A stretch of 64,000 nt of DNA from Flavobacterium johnsoniae UW101 (GCF_000016645.1 NC_009441.1:744001-808000); one strand, 5' to 3'; counted from the stretch's first letter, positions 47,292-56,283 are shown. Program-made: numbers and translations. Notes: generated by a model from the sequence alone, not told the origin.

Positions 47292-48923
47292 ATGAAATTA
47301 AAGTTTTACATCTTTTTATTTTTGCTTTCTTCAGCTGTTTTTGCTCAAAAACAAGTTGAAACTAGTATTGATACAACAAAAAATAAAATTGGAGCCGAAT
47401 TTAAGCTGACTCTTAAAACGGTTGTAAATGCTAATTCAAAAGTTGTTTTCCCAAAAGACAAAAGATTCGGAGCGCTGGAAGTAATTCAGTCTTATCCTGT
47501 TGATACCGTTAAAAAAGACGGCAGTTATGAATTAATCAAAAAGTATGGATTAACACAATTTGATTCAGGAAGATATGTAATACCGAGTGTAAAGATTCTT
47601 ATTGATAAAAAAACTTATTTCTCAGATTCTATTCGTGTAGAAGTTGCTAATGTAAAAGTCGATACTTTACAGCAAAAAATGTATGACATCAAAGACATTA
47701 CCCCTGCAGAAGATGGTATTGGCGACTGGTGGAAATATGTTTTGGCATTAGTTATAATTCTTGCAATTGGTGCGGGAATTTATTGGTATGTTAAAAAACA
47801 TCAGAAAAAGAAAATAGAAGAAGAAGTTTATAAAACACCTATTGAAAAAGCAACAAGCCTGCTGAACAATTTGGAGCAAAAAGAGCTGGTTCAAAAAGGA
47901 GAAATTAAAGAATACTACAGCGAATTAACAGATATTGCCCGTAACTATATTGAAGAAGCAATTCATATTCCGGCAATGGAAAGTACAACTTCTGAATTGA
48001 TTCAGGCAATCAGAACTGCTTCAACTAAAAAGAAAATGACTTTAACGCCGGAAACGGTAGAAAATCTGGAACGTGTTTTACGTCAGGCCGACTTAGTAAA
48101 ATTTGCTAAATCGAAACCGCTTGACTTTGAAATTACAGAAGACCGAAATAAAATTCAGAAAGTAATTTTAACGCTTGATAACGCGATTCCAACTGAAGTT
48201 CCGGCTGAAGAAGAAGATCAGTTATTAAACGAAGCTCAAAAACAAAAGCAAATTCAGCTTCAGTTAAAAAAACAAAGAAACAAGCGAATTGCAATTGCCG
48301 TTGGTTCAGTTATCTTTTTATTATTAGCAACTACAACTTTCTTTGTTGCTACAAAAGGTTTTGCATACGTAAAAGACAATGTTATTGGTCATCCGTCTAA
48401 AGAATTATTAGAAGGAGAATGGGTAAAAAGTGAATACGGAAATCCTGGTGTAATTATCGAAACTCCAAAGGTTTTAAAACGTATGGATGCCTTAAAAGCA
48501 CTTCCAAAAGAAACAATGGCTTTAATTAAGGAAATGCAGCTTTTTGTTTATGGAAGTATGATTGATAATTTTTATGTAGCCGTTTCGACTACTAAATTCA
48601 AAAATCCAACTGACATTGATTTATCTAAAGCTTTAGAAGGAAGCTTAAAAGTAATTGAACTTCAAGGCGGACAAAATATCATTGTAAAACAGGAAAATTT
48701 CCAAACAAATCAAGGTATTCAGGGAGTAAAAGGTTACGGAACCATGAGCATTTTAAACCCTACAACGAAAACAAGTACAAAGGCATATTATGAAATCCTG
48801 CTTTTTAAACAAGATCAGGGATTACAGCAAATCATCATTTTACATGAAGAAGGCGACACGTATGCTAACGATATTACAACCCGAATTTTAAATTCTGTTG
48901 AACTTAAAAAAGCAAGTAACTAA
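47292..48923 (+). CDS. Bat-cluster membrane protein, BatD/DUF4381-like, with extra C-terminal domain
   Basis: A 543-residue protein. Signal peptide (MKLKFYIFLFLLSSAVFAQ), a BatD-like periplasmic beta domain (about 20-125), a membrane segment (about 150-170, WWKYVLALVIILAIGAGIYWYV), a cytoplasmic helical region with the DUF4381/BatD-type stretch EYYSELTDIARNYIEEAIHIPAMESTTSELIQAI (about 205-240), then a second membrane segment (about 334-355) and an additional about 185-residue domain (EGEWVKSEYGNPGVIIETP...TRILNSVELKK). The last domain is not in simple BatD proteins. Its stop overlaps the batA start by one base (TAATG), so translation is coupled. Confidence 0.8.
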   Translation: MKLKFYIFLFLLSSAVFAQKQVETSIDTTKNKIGAEFKLTLKTVVNANSKVVFPKDKRFGALEVIQSYPVDTVKKDGSYELIKKYGLTQFDSGRYVIPSVKILIDKKTYFSDSIRVEVANVKVDTLQQKMYDIKDITPAEDGIGDWWKYVLALVIILAIGAGIYWYVKKHQKKKIEEEVYKTPIEKATSLLNNLEQKELVQKGEIKEYYSELTDIARNYIEEAIHIPAMESTTSELIQAIRTASTKKKMTLTPETVENLERVLRQADLVKFAKSKPLDFEITEDRNKIQKVILTLDNAIPTEVPAEEEDQLLNEAQKQKQIQLQLKKQRNKRIAIAVGSVIFLLLATTTFFVATKGFAYVKDNVIGHPSKELLEGEWVKSEYGNPGVIIETPKVLKRMDALKALPKETMALIKEMQLFVYGSMIDNFYVAVSTTKFKNPTDIDLSKALEGSLKVIELQGGQNIIVKQENFQTNQGIQGVKGYGTMSILNPTTKTSTKAYYEILLFKQDQGLQQIIILHEEGDTYANDITTRILNSVELKKASN

Positions 48924-49927
48924 TGAATAATAAGATCACTTTTTTAAATCCGGAATTCTTTTGGTTGTTTCTATTAATTCCAATTGTCATTGGATGGTTT
49001 TTCTGGAAAAGAAACCAGCAGTCGGCTACATTAAAAATGAGTTCAACAGCAGGTTTCAAAAACAGCCAGTCGCTTTTAACAAAGCTAAAACCCTGCTTAT
49101 ATGTTTTTAGAATTATTGCTTTAAGTTCACTAATTATAGCATTAGCGAGACCAAGAACGGTTGACATCAGCAACCAGACTAAAACAACAAAAGGAATTGA
49201 TATTGTAATGGCAATCGACGTTTCTGGCTCTATGCTTGCAAAAGATTTAAAGCCAAACCGTATGGAAGCTTTAAAAAGAGTTGCCGCAGATTTTGTTGAA
49301 GAACGTCCAAATGATAGAATTGGTTTAGTTTTATATGCTTCAGAGGCTTATACAAAAACGCCCGTTACAAGCGATAAACCTATTATTCTGGAAGCCATAA
49401 AAGGTATTCGATATGACACTGTTTTACAAGATGGAACAGGAATTGGTATGGGATTAGCAACTGCTGTAAACCGTTTAAAAGACAGTAAAGCAAAAAGCCG
49501 CGTTATTATTTTATTAACAGACGGTGTAAACAACGCTGGTTTTATTGAACCTGAAACTGCAGCAGATATTGCCAAACAATACGGAATAAAAGTATATACC
49601 ATTGGTCTTGGTACAAATGGAATGGCAGAATCTCCATACGCATACGCACCAAACGGAGGTTTTTTATTCAAAATGCAGAAAGTTGAAATCGACGAAAGAT
49701 TAATGAAAAGCATCGCTAAAAAAACAGATGGAACGTATTTTAGAGCAACAAGCAACGATAAATTAGCCGAAATATACAATTCGATTAACAAATTAGAAAC
49801 AACAGAAATACAAGAATTAAAGTTCTACGATTACGATGAAAAATACAGAATCTTTGTTTTAATCGCAGCATTTTTATTATTGTTAGAAGTTGGTTTAAGA
49901 AATACAGTTTACAGAAGCTTTATTTAA
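48923..49927 (+). CDS. batA: BatA, membrane-anchored von Willebrand factor A protein
   Basis: A 334-residue inner-membrane protein. N-terminal hydrophobic segments (about 8-27 and 53-72), then a VWA domain with the MIDAS sequence DIVMAIDVSGSMLAKDLKPNRMEALK, NDRIGLVLYASEAYTKTPVTSDK and LLTDGVNNAGFIEPETAADIAKQYGIKVYTIGLGT. A C-terminal membrane segment (about 308-325) ends it. Translation is coupled to the preceding gene. BatA and BatB are thought to form a membrane complex that MoxR acts on. Oxygen-tolerance role is by analogy to Bacteroides fragilis. Confidence 0.92.
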   Translation: MNNKITFLNPEFFWLFLLIPIVIGWFFWKRNQQSATLKMSSTAGFKNSQSLLTKLKPCLYVFRIIALSSLIIALARPRTVDISNQTKTTKGIDIVMAIDVSGSMLAKDLKPNRMEALKRVAADFVEERPNDRIGLVLYASEAYTKTPVTSDKPIILEAIKGIRYDTVLQDGTGIGMGLATAVNRLKDSKAKSRVIILLTDGVNNAGFIEPETAADIAKQYGIKVYTIGLGTNGMAESPYAYAPNGGFLFKMQKVEIDERLMKSIAKKTDGTYFRATSNDKLAEIYNSINKLETTEIQELKFYDYDEKYRIFVLIAAFLLLLEVGLRNTVYRSFI

Positions 49928-49963
49928 TATTTTAGTCGCAGTCACGGTATACAGTTAACAACT

Positions 49964-49996
49964 GAAAACTGAGACTGAAAACTGAGACTGAAAACT
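49964..49996 (+). repeat. Tandem 13-mer GAAAACTGAGACT in the batA-batB spacer
   Basis: GAAAACTGAGACT occurs twice exactly (49964-49976, 49977-49989), then GAAAACT once more. Confidence 0.7.
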
Positions 49997-50007
49997 AGAA
50001 TTAAAAA

Positions 50008-51042
50008 ATGGAATTAGACGAAAAAAAATATTTATATCTCTTACTATTACTCCCAATTGTGGTGTGTATTTTCTTTTTCAATTTGTATTGGAAAAGAAAA
50101 AAACAACGTGAATTTGGTGATATCGAAATGGTAAAAAAACTGAGTCCTGAAACATCTGTTTTTAAACCCGTTTTAAAATTATCGATATTGCTTTTAGCTT
50201 TAGCATGCTTAATTATCGGGTTGGTAAATCCTAAAATTGGAACTAAAATGGAAACGGTAAAACGTGAAGGTATTGATATCGTTTTTGCTGTCGACGTTTC
50301 TAAAAGTATGCTGGCAGAAGATGTTGCACCAAGCCGTTTAGATAAAAGCAAGCAATTGGTTTCTCAAATCATCAATTCATTAGGAAATGACAGAATTGGA
50401 ATTGTGGCCTATGCAGGAAGTGCATTCCCGGTTTTACCAATCACATCTGATTACAGCGTTGCCAAAATGTTTCTGCAGAGTATGAGTCCTGATATGGTTT
50501 CATCACAAGGAACCTCTCTTGATGAAGCTATTAGATTGTCTGCTACATATTTTGATGAAAAAAGCAAAACAAGTAAACTTTTAATTTTAATTTCTGATGG
50601 TGAAGATCATTCTGAAGGCGCTTCTGCTGCGGCCGAAGAAGCTAACAAAATTGGAATGAAAATCATTACCGTGGGTGTTGGAACAGAAAAAGGAGGAACT
50701 ATTCCTTTAAAAGAAAATGGAGTTGTAAAAAATTACCAGAAAGATCAGGATGGGCAAACGGTAATTACAAAACTAAATCAGGAAGGTTTAAAAACTATTG
50801 CAAAAGCCACAAAAGGCGGTTATGTTTACGGCGGGAATACAAAAGAGGTTTTGGAGTATATTAAAAATGCCTTAAATAATATTCAGAAAACCGAATTTGA
50901 ATCGACACAAATGGCCGATTTTCAATCGCAGTTTCAATGGTTCATCGGTTTTGGATTCTTGTTGTTATTTATAGACATTTTCCTTTTAGAAAGAAAAACA
51001 AACTGGATTAAAGAGTTGAATTTATTCAACGAAAAGAAATAA
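50008..51042 (+). CDS. batB: BatB, membrane-anchored von Willebrand factor A protein
   Basis: A 344-residue paralogue-like partner of BatA. Two N-terminal hydrophobic segments (about 8-22 and 55-72), VWA domain with MIDAS DIVFAVDVSKSMLAEDVAPSRLDKSKQL, DRIGIVAYAGSAFPVLPITSDYSVAKMFLQSM and LILISDGEDHSEGASAAAEEANKIGMKIITVGVGT, then a C-terminal membrane segment (about 312-328). BatB is distinguished by the KSML MIDAS and VLPITSDY segment. It lies 80 bases after batA with a short tandem repeat between. Confidence 0.92.
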   Translation: MELDEKKYLYLLLLLPIVVCIFFFNLYWKRKKQREFGDIEMVKKLSPETSVFKPVLKLSILLLALACLIIGLVNPKIGTKMETVKREGIDIVFAVDVSKSMLAEDVAPSRLDKSKQLVSQIINSLGNDRIGIVAYAGSAFPVLPITSDYSVAKMFLQSMSPDMVSSQGTSLDEAIRLSATYFDEKSKTSKLLILISDGEDHSEGASAAAEEANKIGMKIITVGVGTEKGGTIPLKENGVVKNYQKDQDGQTVITKLNQEGLKTIAKATKGGYVYGGNTKEVLEYIKNALNNIQKTEFESTQMADFQSQFQWFIGFGFLLLFIDIFLLERKTNWIKELNLFNEKK

Positions 51043-51084
51043 AGATTCCTTTTTAAAATCGGAACAAAAAATAAAAAAAATAGA

Positions 51085-51861
51085 ATGAAAAATTTACTTC
51101 TTTATATTTTACTAACGCTTTCTTTTGCAGCTGCTGCTCAGGAAAAAGACAAGACATTGCCTGATGCCAATGAAGAATATAAGCAGAATAAATTTACTGA
51201 AGCAGAGGCCAATTATAGAATTTCGGCGTCAAAATTTTCAAAACGCGCTGCCGGGTCTTACAATTTAGGAAACTCAATTTACAGACAAAACCAGCCTTCT
51301 GAAGCAAAATACGCTTACGCTAATGCCATAAAAAGAGCTAAAACAAGACCAGAAAAGCATAAAGCTTATCACAATCTTGGAAATGTTTTTATGAAGGAGA
51401 AAGATTATTCGCAGGCTGTTGAAGCATACAAAGAGGCTTTACGTAACGATCCAACCGATGATGAAACACGTTACAACTATGTGTATGCAAAACAAAAGCT
51501 AAAAGAAAATCCGCCTAAAAACGATAAAAACAAAGACAAGAATAAGGATAAAGACAAAGACAAGGATAAAAACAAAGATAAAGACAAAGACAAGGACAAA
51601 AATAAAGACAAGGATAAGGACAAAGACAAGAAAGACGATAAAGGCGACAAAGACAAGGACAAAAAAGATGGCAAAAATGATCCTAAAAAAGATGACAAGT
51701 CTGATAATAAAGGAGAACCAAAACGAATGCCTGGAGGAATTTCAAAAGAACGTGTTCAGAACTTGTTAGATGCCGTAAACAACGAAGAAAAGAAAATTCA
51801 AGATAAAGTAAACGCTCAAAAAGTAAAACCTAATACCAAAAAACCAGAGAAAGACTGGTAA
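51085..51861 (+). CDS. batC: BatC, periplasmic TPR protein with K/D-rich tract
   Basis: A 258-residue protein with signal peptide (MKNLLLYILLTLSFAAAAQ), then about three TPR motifs (about 25-145; AGSYNLGNSIYRQNQPSEAKYAYANAI and AYHNLGNVFMKEKDYSQAVEAYKEALRNDPTDDETRYNYVYAKQ). Residues about 147-212 are an almost pure Lys/Asp/Asn tract (KDKNKDKDKDKD type) made from an imperfect GACAAAGACAAG repeat. A short C-terminal helical part follows (MPGGISKERVQNLLDAVNNEEKKIQDK). BatC proteins commonly have charged low-complexity tracts; this one is extreme. Tract length may vary between strains. Confidence 0.88.
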   Translation: MKNLLLYILLTLSFAAAAQEKDKTLPDANEEYKQNKFTEAEANYRISASKFSKRAAGSYNLGNSIYRQNQPSEAKYAYANAIKRAKTRPEKHKAYHNLGNVFMKEKDYSQAVEAYKEALRNDPTDDETRYNYVYAKQKLKENPPKNDKNKDKNKDKDKDKDKNKDKDKDKDKNKDKDKDKDKKDDKGDKDKDKKDGKNDPKKDDKSDNKGEPKRMPGGISKERVQNLLDAVNNEEKKIQDKVNAQKVKPNTKKPEKDW

Positions 51862-51959
51862 AATAAGTTGAATCGTTTAATCGTTATTAATTTGTTTATC
51901 TATTAAACAATTTGGCGAATAAACGATTTAGCAGTTAAACAAACAATGATCAAACATTA
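51862..51959 (+). repeat. TTTAATCG-type repeat spacer before batD
   Basis: AATCGTTTAATCGTT near the left end is echoed, inverted, by AATAAACGATTT and GTTAAACAAAC on the right. Similar wording occurs just before the hppD start (61990-62030). Confidence 0.45.
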
Positions 51960-53714
51960 ATGAAAAGATATCTAATTCTATTACTACTCGCTTTTCAAGG
52001 CCTTATGGCTCAAGTTCAATTTGAAGCCAAAGTAAGCAAAAACACGCTTGGACTTAACGAAAGACTCCGTATTGATTTTATTATGAATGTTGACGGAGAT
52101 AATTTTGATCAGCCTGCATTTGAAGGTTTTAAACTTGTAGCCGGACCAAGCCAGCAAATCAGCCAGTCTTGGATTAACGGACGCAGCTCTTTTCAAAAAG
52201 TATACTCTTATATTTTACAGCCTGAGAAAAAAGGAACTGTTATTATCAAACAAGCTGCAATAGAATATAATGGCCAGATTTATAAAACGTCTCCCATAAA
52301 AGTTACAGTTACGAATGCTGTAGCACAGGAACGAGATCCAAATGATTACAGACAGCAAGGCGGTGCATCTGGAAATGAATTACTACAGTTAGTTGCAGAA
52401 GTTTCTAAAACAACTCCGTACGTAAACGAACCTATTACAGTTGTTTACAAATTGTATTTTAATGAAATTGGAGTTACCGGATTTAGAGAACTTGCTAAAC
52501 CTAAATACAATGATTTCTGGAATCAGAATATTGATATCAAACAATTGGTAATGGAAGAAGGCAGTTATCAGGGCCAGAGATGTCATTATGTAGTATTAAA
52601 GAAAACTATTCTATATCCTCAAAAATCAGGAAGATTAACAATTGAACCTCTTTCATTAGATATTGGAGTGCAGCTGCCAACAAACCGACGTGATATGTTT
52701 GGCCAGATGATTATTGCCGAAGACAATAAAATTGTAACTACCGGAGCTAAAGGAATTAGTGTAAGACCGCTTCCTGAAACTGGCAAACCAGAAGGTTTTA
52801 CTGGAGCAGTTGGTAAATTCAATTTTACAGTTACTCCGTCAAGAACAACATTAAAAAGCGGAGAAGGTTTAGATCTAATTGTGAGTGCTTCAGGAACCGG
52901 AAACATGAAATTGTTTACACTTCCAAAACCTGTTGTTCCAAATGCATTAGAAATGTATGATCCGGTTCACGATGAAAAAGTAACCACGTCATTGTCTGGA
53001 ATGTCTGGAAAAATAACCGACAAATACACTATTATTCCGCAGTATAAAGGAAAATACGCCATCAAACCAATGACGTTCTCATATTTTGATTTGAGTACGA
53101 ATTCATATAAAACCATAACTTCTCCAGAAATTATGGTCGATGTTTTAGACGGTCCGACTTTAGCAGAAGCAAATCCTTCTACTGCATCTAAAAATGTTAT
53201 TACAAAAACAGAACAGTTTAAATATATTAAACCAAAAACAACTTTAGTAAGCATTGCTAAAAATGATTTTTATGGTTCAAATTTATATTACGCTTTGTTA
53301 TTCTTCCCATTTGCTATTATTCCAATCATCATTTTGGCTAAGAAGAAAAAAGAAGCAATTGACAGTGATGTAACTGGAAACAGAATCAGAATGAACAATA
53401 AACTTGCGAAGAAATATTTATCGCAGGCTAAAAAACAGCTTAACAACAAAGAAGCTTTTTATATTGCTCTGGAAAAAGCAATGCATAATTTCTTAAAAGC
53501 AAAACTGCATATTGAAACAACTGAAATGAGTAAAGATAATATTCGTGAATTGCTTTTATCAAGAAATGCAAACCCTGAAACGGTTCAAAATTTCATTAAT
53601 TTGACTGAAAACTGTGAATTCGCACGTTATGCTCCCGCATCAAGCACTTCGATTCAGCAGGATTATGATAAAGCGGTTTTAATTATTTCAGAATTAGAAA
53701 AGCAAATCGTTTAG
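51960..53714 (+). CDS. batD: BatD (oxygen-tolerance membrane protein)
   Basis: A 584-residue protein. Signal peptide (MKRYLILLLLAFQGLMAQ), several immunoglobulin-like beta domains (about 20-430), with typical BatD stretches such as LRIDFIMNVDGDNFDQPAFEGFKLVAGPSQQISQSWINGRSSFQKVYSYIL, PYVNEPITVVYKLYF and SGKITDKYTIIPQYKGKYAIKP. A membrane segment (about 441-459, YYALLFFPFAIIPIIILA) and a cytoplasmic helical tail (about 475-584, KNKEAFYIALEKAMHNFLKAKLHIETTEMSK-like) end it. Mature part largely periplasmic. Partner of BatA/B; function known only in outline. Confidence 0.92.
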   Translation: MKRYLILLLLAFQGLMAQVQFEAKVSKNTLGLNERLRIDFIMNVDGDNFDQPAFEGFKLVAGPSQQISQSWINGRSSFQKVYSYILQPEKKGTVIIKQAAIEYNGQIYKTSPIKVTVTNAVAQERDPNDYRQQGGASGNELLQLVAEVSKTTPYVNEPITVVYKLYFNEIGVTGFRELAKPKYNDFWNQNIDIKQLVMEEGSYQGQRCHYVVLKKTILYPQKSGRLTIEPLSLDIGVQLPTNRRDMFGQMIIAEDNKIVTTGAKGISVRPLPETGKPEGFTGAVGKFNFTVTPSRTTLKSGEGLDLIVSASGTGNMKLFTLPKPVVPNALEMYDPVHDEKVTTSLSGMSGKITDKYTIIPQYKGKYAIKPMTFSYFDLSTNSYKTITSPEIMVDVLDGPTLAEANPSTASKNVITKTEQFKYIKPKTTLVSIAKNDFYGSNLYYALLFFPFAIIPIIILAKKKKEAIDSDVTGNRIRMNNKLAKKYLSQAKKQLNNKEAFYIALEKAMHNFLKAKLHIETTEMSKDNIRELLLSRNANPETVQNFINLTENCEFARYAPASSTSIQQDYDKAVLIISELEKQIV

Positions 53715-53771
53715 TTTTTAACTTAAAAATAAAGCCGCATGTTTTAAAATGTCGGGTTTAACTAAATAATA

Positions 53772-54518
53772 ATGAAAAACATACTATATCTTTTTTTACT
53801 AATCTCTCAGGTTTTCTTTGCTCAAAGCAGCTTTGAAAAAGGAAATGCTTTGTACCAAAAGGGACAATATCAGGAAGCTGCTCAGGTTTATGAAGATATT
53901 CTTAAAGAAAACAAACAGCAGTCGGCAGAGTTATATTTTAACCTGGCAAATAGTTATTACAAACTAAATAAGGTTGCTCCTTCTATCTATAATTATGAAA
54001 AAGCATTGGTATTAAAACCCAATGATCCTGAAACTTTAAACAACCTTAAGTTTGCCAAAAAACTAACAATTGATGAAATTAAAGAAGTTCCAAAAGTAGG
54101 TTTTGCAAAACTGATTCAGAACTTTACCGGCATTTTTGATTACAATCAATGGGCAAAAATTTCTGTTGCCATTGCCTTTTTGTTTTTGCTTAGTTTTATT
54201 GGTTATTATTTTTCGCAGCTTACCCTTACTAAAAGAATTTACTTTATTGCAATGTTCATTTTCTTAGTAGCAATATTATTAAGTGTTTCAGCAGGAATGT
54301 CTGAAAAAAACCATTTTGACAATGATCGTCCTGCCATTGTGTTTTCTGAATTAAGTGAAGTTCGAAGCGAACCGCAAAAAGCAGGTTCTGCCATAATATT
54401 ACTTCATGAAGGCGCAAAAGTGTATGTTATGGAAACCGTTGGAAAATGGAAAAAAATTGAATTAACTGACGGTCAGGAAGGCTGGATTGATGCTACGACA
54501 ATTAAGGAAGTAAAATAA
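53772..54518 (+). CDS. batE: BatE, TPR plus SH3-like protein
   Basis: A 248-residue protein. Signal peptide (MKNILYLFLLISQVFFAQ), two TPR motifs (about 20-95, FEKGNALYQKGQYQEAAQVYEDIL and AELYFNLANSYYKLNKVAPSIYNYEKALVLKPNDPETLNNL), two membrane segments (about 130-146 and 155-172), and a C-terminal bacterial SH3 domain (about 185-248, SEVRSEPQKAGSAIILLHEGAKVYVMETVGKWKKIELTDGQEGWI). This is the standard BatE architecture. It is the last gene of the cluster and is followed by a strong terminator. Confidence 0.9.
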   Translation: MKNILYLFLLISQVFFAQSSFEKGNALYQKGQYQEAAQVYEDILKENKQQSAELYFNLANSYYKLNKVAPSIYNYEKALVLKPNDPETLNNLKFAKKLTIDEIKEVPKVGFAKLIQNFTGIFDYNQWAKISVAIAFLFLLSFIGYYFSQLTLTKRIYFIAMFIFLVAILLSVSAGMSEKNHFDNDRPAIVFSELSEVRSEPQKAGSAIILLHEGAKVYVMETVGKWKKIELTDGQEGWIDATTIKEVK

Positions 54519-54531
54519 GCTTAAATCTCAA

Positions 54532-54585
54532 TAAAAAAAATCCCAAATTCCAAATATCAATTCTGGAATTTGGGATTTTCTTTTT
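54532..54585. terminator. Bidirectional terminator at the end of the bat cluster
   Basis: AAATCCCAAATTCCA (54539-54552) and TGGAATTTGGGATTT (54565-54579) give the same stem as the terminator at 39556-39610, between convergent batE and the cyclo-ligase gene. Confidence 0.85.
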
Positions 54586-54608
54586 ACATTGTTTTTAAAA
54601 CGAATTTT

Positions 54609-55178
54609 TTAAAAAGTATAGATTTTTAAAGGCGTTACGCAATAATCCAATTTTATATCAGATTCAAAAACATCATCAATCTGATCAACCGATTCAAAGA
54701 AAGAAAGACCAATTTTTATGGTTTCGGATTTACAATTGGCTAAGAATTTATCATAAAAACCTTTACCGTAACCAATTCGGTTTCCAAAAACATCAAAAGC
54801 TAAAAGCGGTACAAAAACAACTTCTATATTTTCTGTTGGAACAGGAAGTCCGTTTACCGGCTCCGGAATATTGTATTCGTTTTTTTTGATTTTGGTATTA
54901 TCCGTCAATAAAAAATGAGACATTTCTCTGGTTTCAAAATCACTTTTTGAAATCACAATTTCTTTATCTTTTCCTGAAAGTAAATGCAGAATAAATTCAG
55001 TATCGATTTCTTTTTGTTCTACAATAGGAAGAAAAACATGATAATAGGTTTTATCCCAAATAGGCATCTGAATTAAATTATTGGTTACAGCCAGACTTTT
55101 TTCTTCGATATCACTTTCAGAAAGTGCTGCCCGAAGGTTTTTATAATGAAGTCGTAATTCTTTTTTATTCGTCGGCAT
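54609..55178 (-). CDS. 5-formyltetrahydrofolate cyclo-ligase
   Basis: A 189-residue cytoplasmic enzyme that converts 5-formyl-THF to 5,10-methenyl-THF with ATP. Family features: KKELRLHYKNLRAALSESDI (N-terminal basic region), the VFLPIVEQKEIDTEFI stretch, VFVPLLAFDVFGNRIGYGKGFYDKFL (the GYGKGFYD nucleotide/phosphate-binding loop) and SFFESVDQIDDVF. Length is typical. It overlaps the end of the upstream succinylglutamate-desuccinylase-like gene by 14 bases, so the two are cotranscribed. Confidence 0.92.
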   Translation of the reverse strand: MPTNKKELRLHYKNLRAALSESDIEEKSLAVTNNLIQMPIWDKTYYHVFLPIVEQKEIDTEFILHLLSGKDKEIVISKSDFETREMSHFLLTDNTKIKKNEYNIPEPVNGLPVPTENIEVVFVPLLAFDVFGNRIGYGKGFYDKFLANCKSETIKIGLSFFESVDQIDDVFESDIKLDYCVTPLKIYTF

Positions 55179-56145
55179 TTACAGGAGAATTTTTAGATAT
55201 ATGATAAATTGCATCGCCTTCGTAAACAATTGGCGAATGATTGGCATTAATAACATATCCGTCATGCGGCGCTTTTACTTTCTGCTCAAACTTTCCAAAC
55301 GGATCTGTAATTATAGCTAAGATAGTACCTTTGGTTACAAACTTACCCGCCATATTATAATCATGCAGCAAACCGGAGCATTTTGCACGCAGCCAAACCG
55401 AATATTTTATATAGATAGACGATTCTAAAGCCGGCTCTACAATATGCTTAGGATCCAGCATATTTAAATAATTCAATAACCGCTTCACTCCTTTCACTCC
55501 TTCATTGGCAACAGCATTATTTATATCAAGCGATTTTCCTCCTTCAAAAAGCAGCATTTTAATATTCGCTTTTTCGCAGGTATTTCTAAAAGAGCCTCCA
55601 ATATTTTTTGAATACAAGGTAAAAGGTGCATTAAAAATATCGGCCAGTAATTTCAACTCCATGTTATTTTCGGTAATTCGAATCTGCGGTACATTAAAAC
55701 GGCTTGCGCCTCCGGCATGAAAATCGACTGCATAATCTATAATGGGTAAAATCTGTTCGACAATATGAAAAGCAAATCGGCTTGCCAAAGAACCTTTTTT
55801 ACTTCCGGGAAAAACACGATTTAAATCGCGTCCGTCAGGAAACTCGCGGGATTTATTCACAAAGCCGTACATGTTGATAATTGGAATACAAATAATTGTT
55901 CCTCTCTGCGGGCGGTTTATTTTTTTACTGATGATTTGTCGAACAACCTCTACACCGTTTATTTCGTCGCCGTGAATTCCTGCCGAAAATAAAACAACCG
56001 GACCTTCATGCTTTGAACGACGAACAATTACAGGAATATTGAGTTTTGTCGTAGTATGCAATCGCGCTATTTCGACATTTATGGTTTTATGTTCTCCCGG
56101 CAGAATCGACTCGCCAAAAATAACCAAGGGCTTACTATTTTTCAT
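55165..56145 (-). CDS. Succinylglutamate desuccinylase/aspartoacylase-family zinc hydrolase
   Basis: A 326-residue cytoplasmic M14-like zinc enzyme. The zinc site begins with H58 and E61 in FSAGIHGDEINGVEVV, and the third ligand is the histidine of YAVDFHAGG. REFPDGRDLNRVFPGS matches the family's substrate-binding arginine loop. A C-terminal about 75 residues (GLLHDYNMAGKFVTKGTILAIITDPFGKFEQKVKAPHDGYVINANHSPIVYEGDAIYHI) form a biotinyl-lipoyl-like beta domain, common in this subfamily. The substrate (N-acyl amino acid or peptide) cannot be told. Start codon faces uvrC divergently. Confidence 0.88.
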   Translation of the reverse strand: MKNSKPLVIFGESILPGEHKTINVEIARLHTTTKLNIPVIVRRSKHEGPVVLFSAGIHGDEINGVEVVRQIISKKINRPQRGTIICIPIINMYGFVNKSREFPDGRDLNRVFPGSKKGSLASRFAFHIVEQILPIIDYAVDFHAGGASRFNVPQIRITENNMELKLLADIFNAPFTLYSKNIGGSFRNTCEKANIKMLLFEGGKSLDINNAVANEGVKGVKRLLNYLNMLDPKHIVEPALESSIYIKYSVWLRAKCSGLLHDYNMAGKFVTKGTILAIITDPFGKFEQKVKAPHDGYVINANHSPIVYEGDAIYHISKNSPVNADE

Positions 56146-56190
56146 GCAGAATTATAAAATCTAAATATAGAAATTATTCTTTTGATTTCG

Positions 56191-56198
56191 TAAATTTG
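56191..56198 (+). promoter_or_regulatory. -7 element for uvrC
   Basis: TAAATTTG matches TAnnTTTG and lies 85 bases before the uvrC start codon. A -33 element is not clear. Confidence 0.4.
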
Positions 56199-56283
56199 AA
56201 ACTAAATCAATGTTAAGCTTTTTTCCAGAAAATCGGAATGGTTTTTGAAAACGCTAAACCTCTATCTTCAGAAATAAAACAGA

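Noticed and set aside
51477..51698. 73-aa Ser/Leu-only leftward frame opposite batC
   Set aside because: It is the complement of the K/D repeat, which contains no stops on the opposite strand by composition alone.
53715..53771. Imperfect hairpin between batD and batE
   Set aside because: Stem is poorly matched and no T-run follows; probably just part of the operon spacer.
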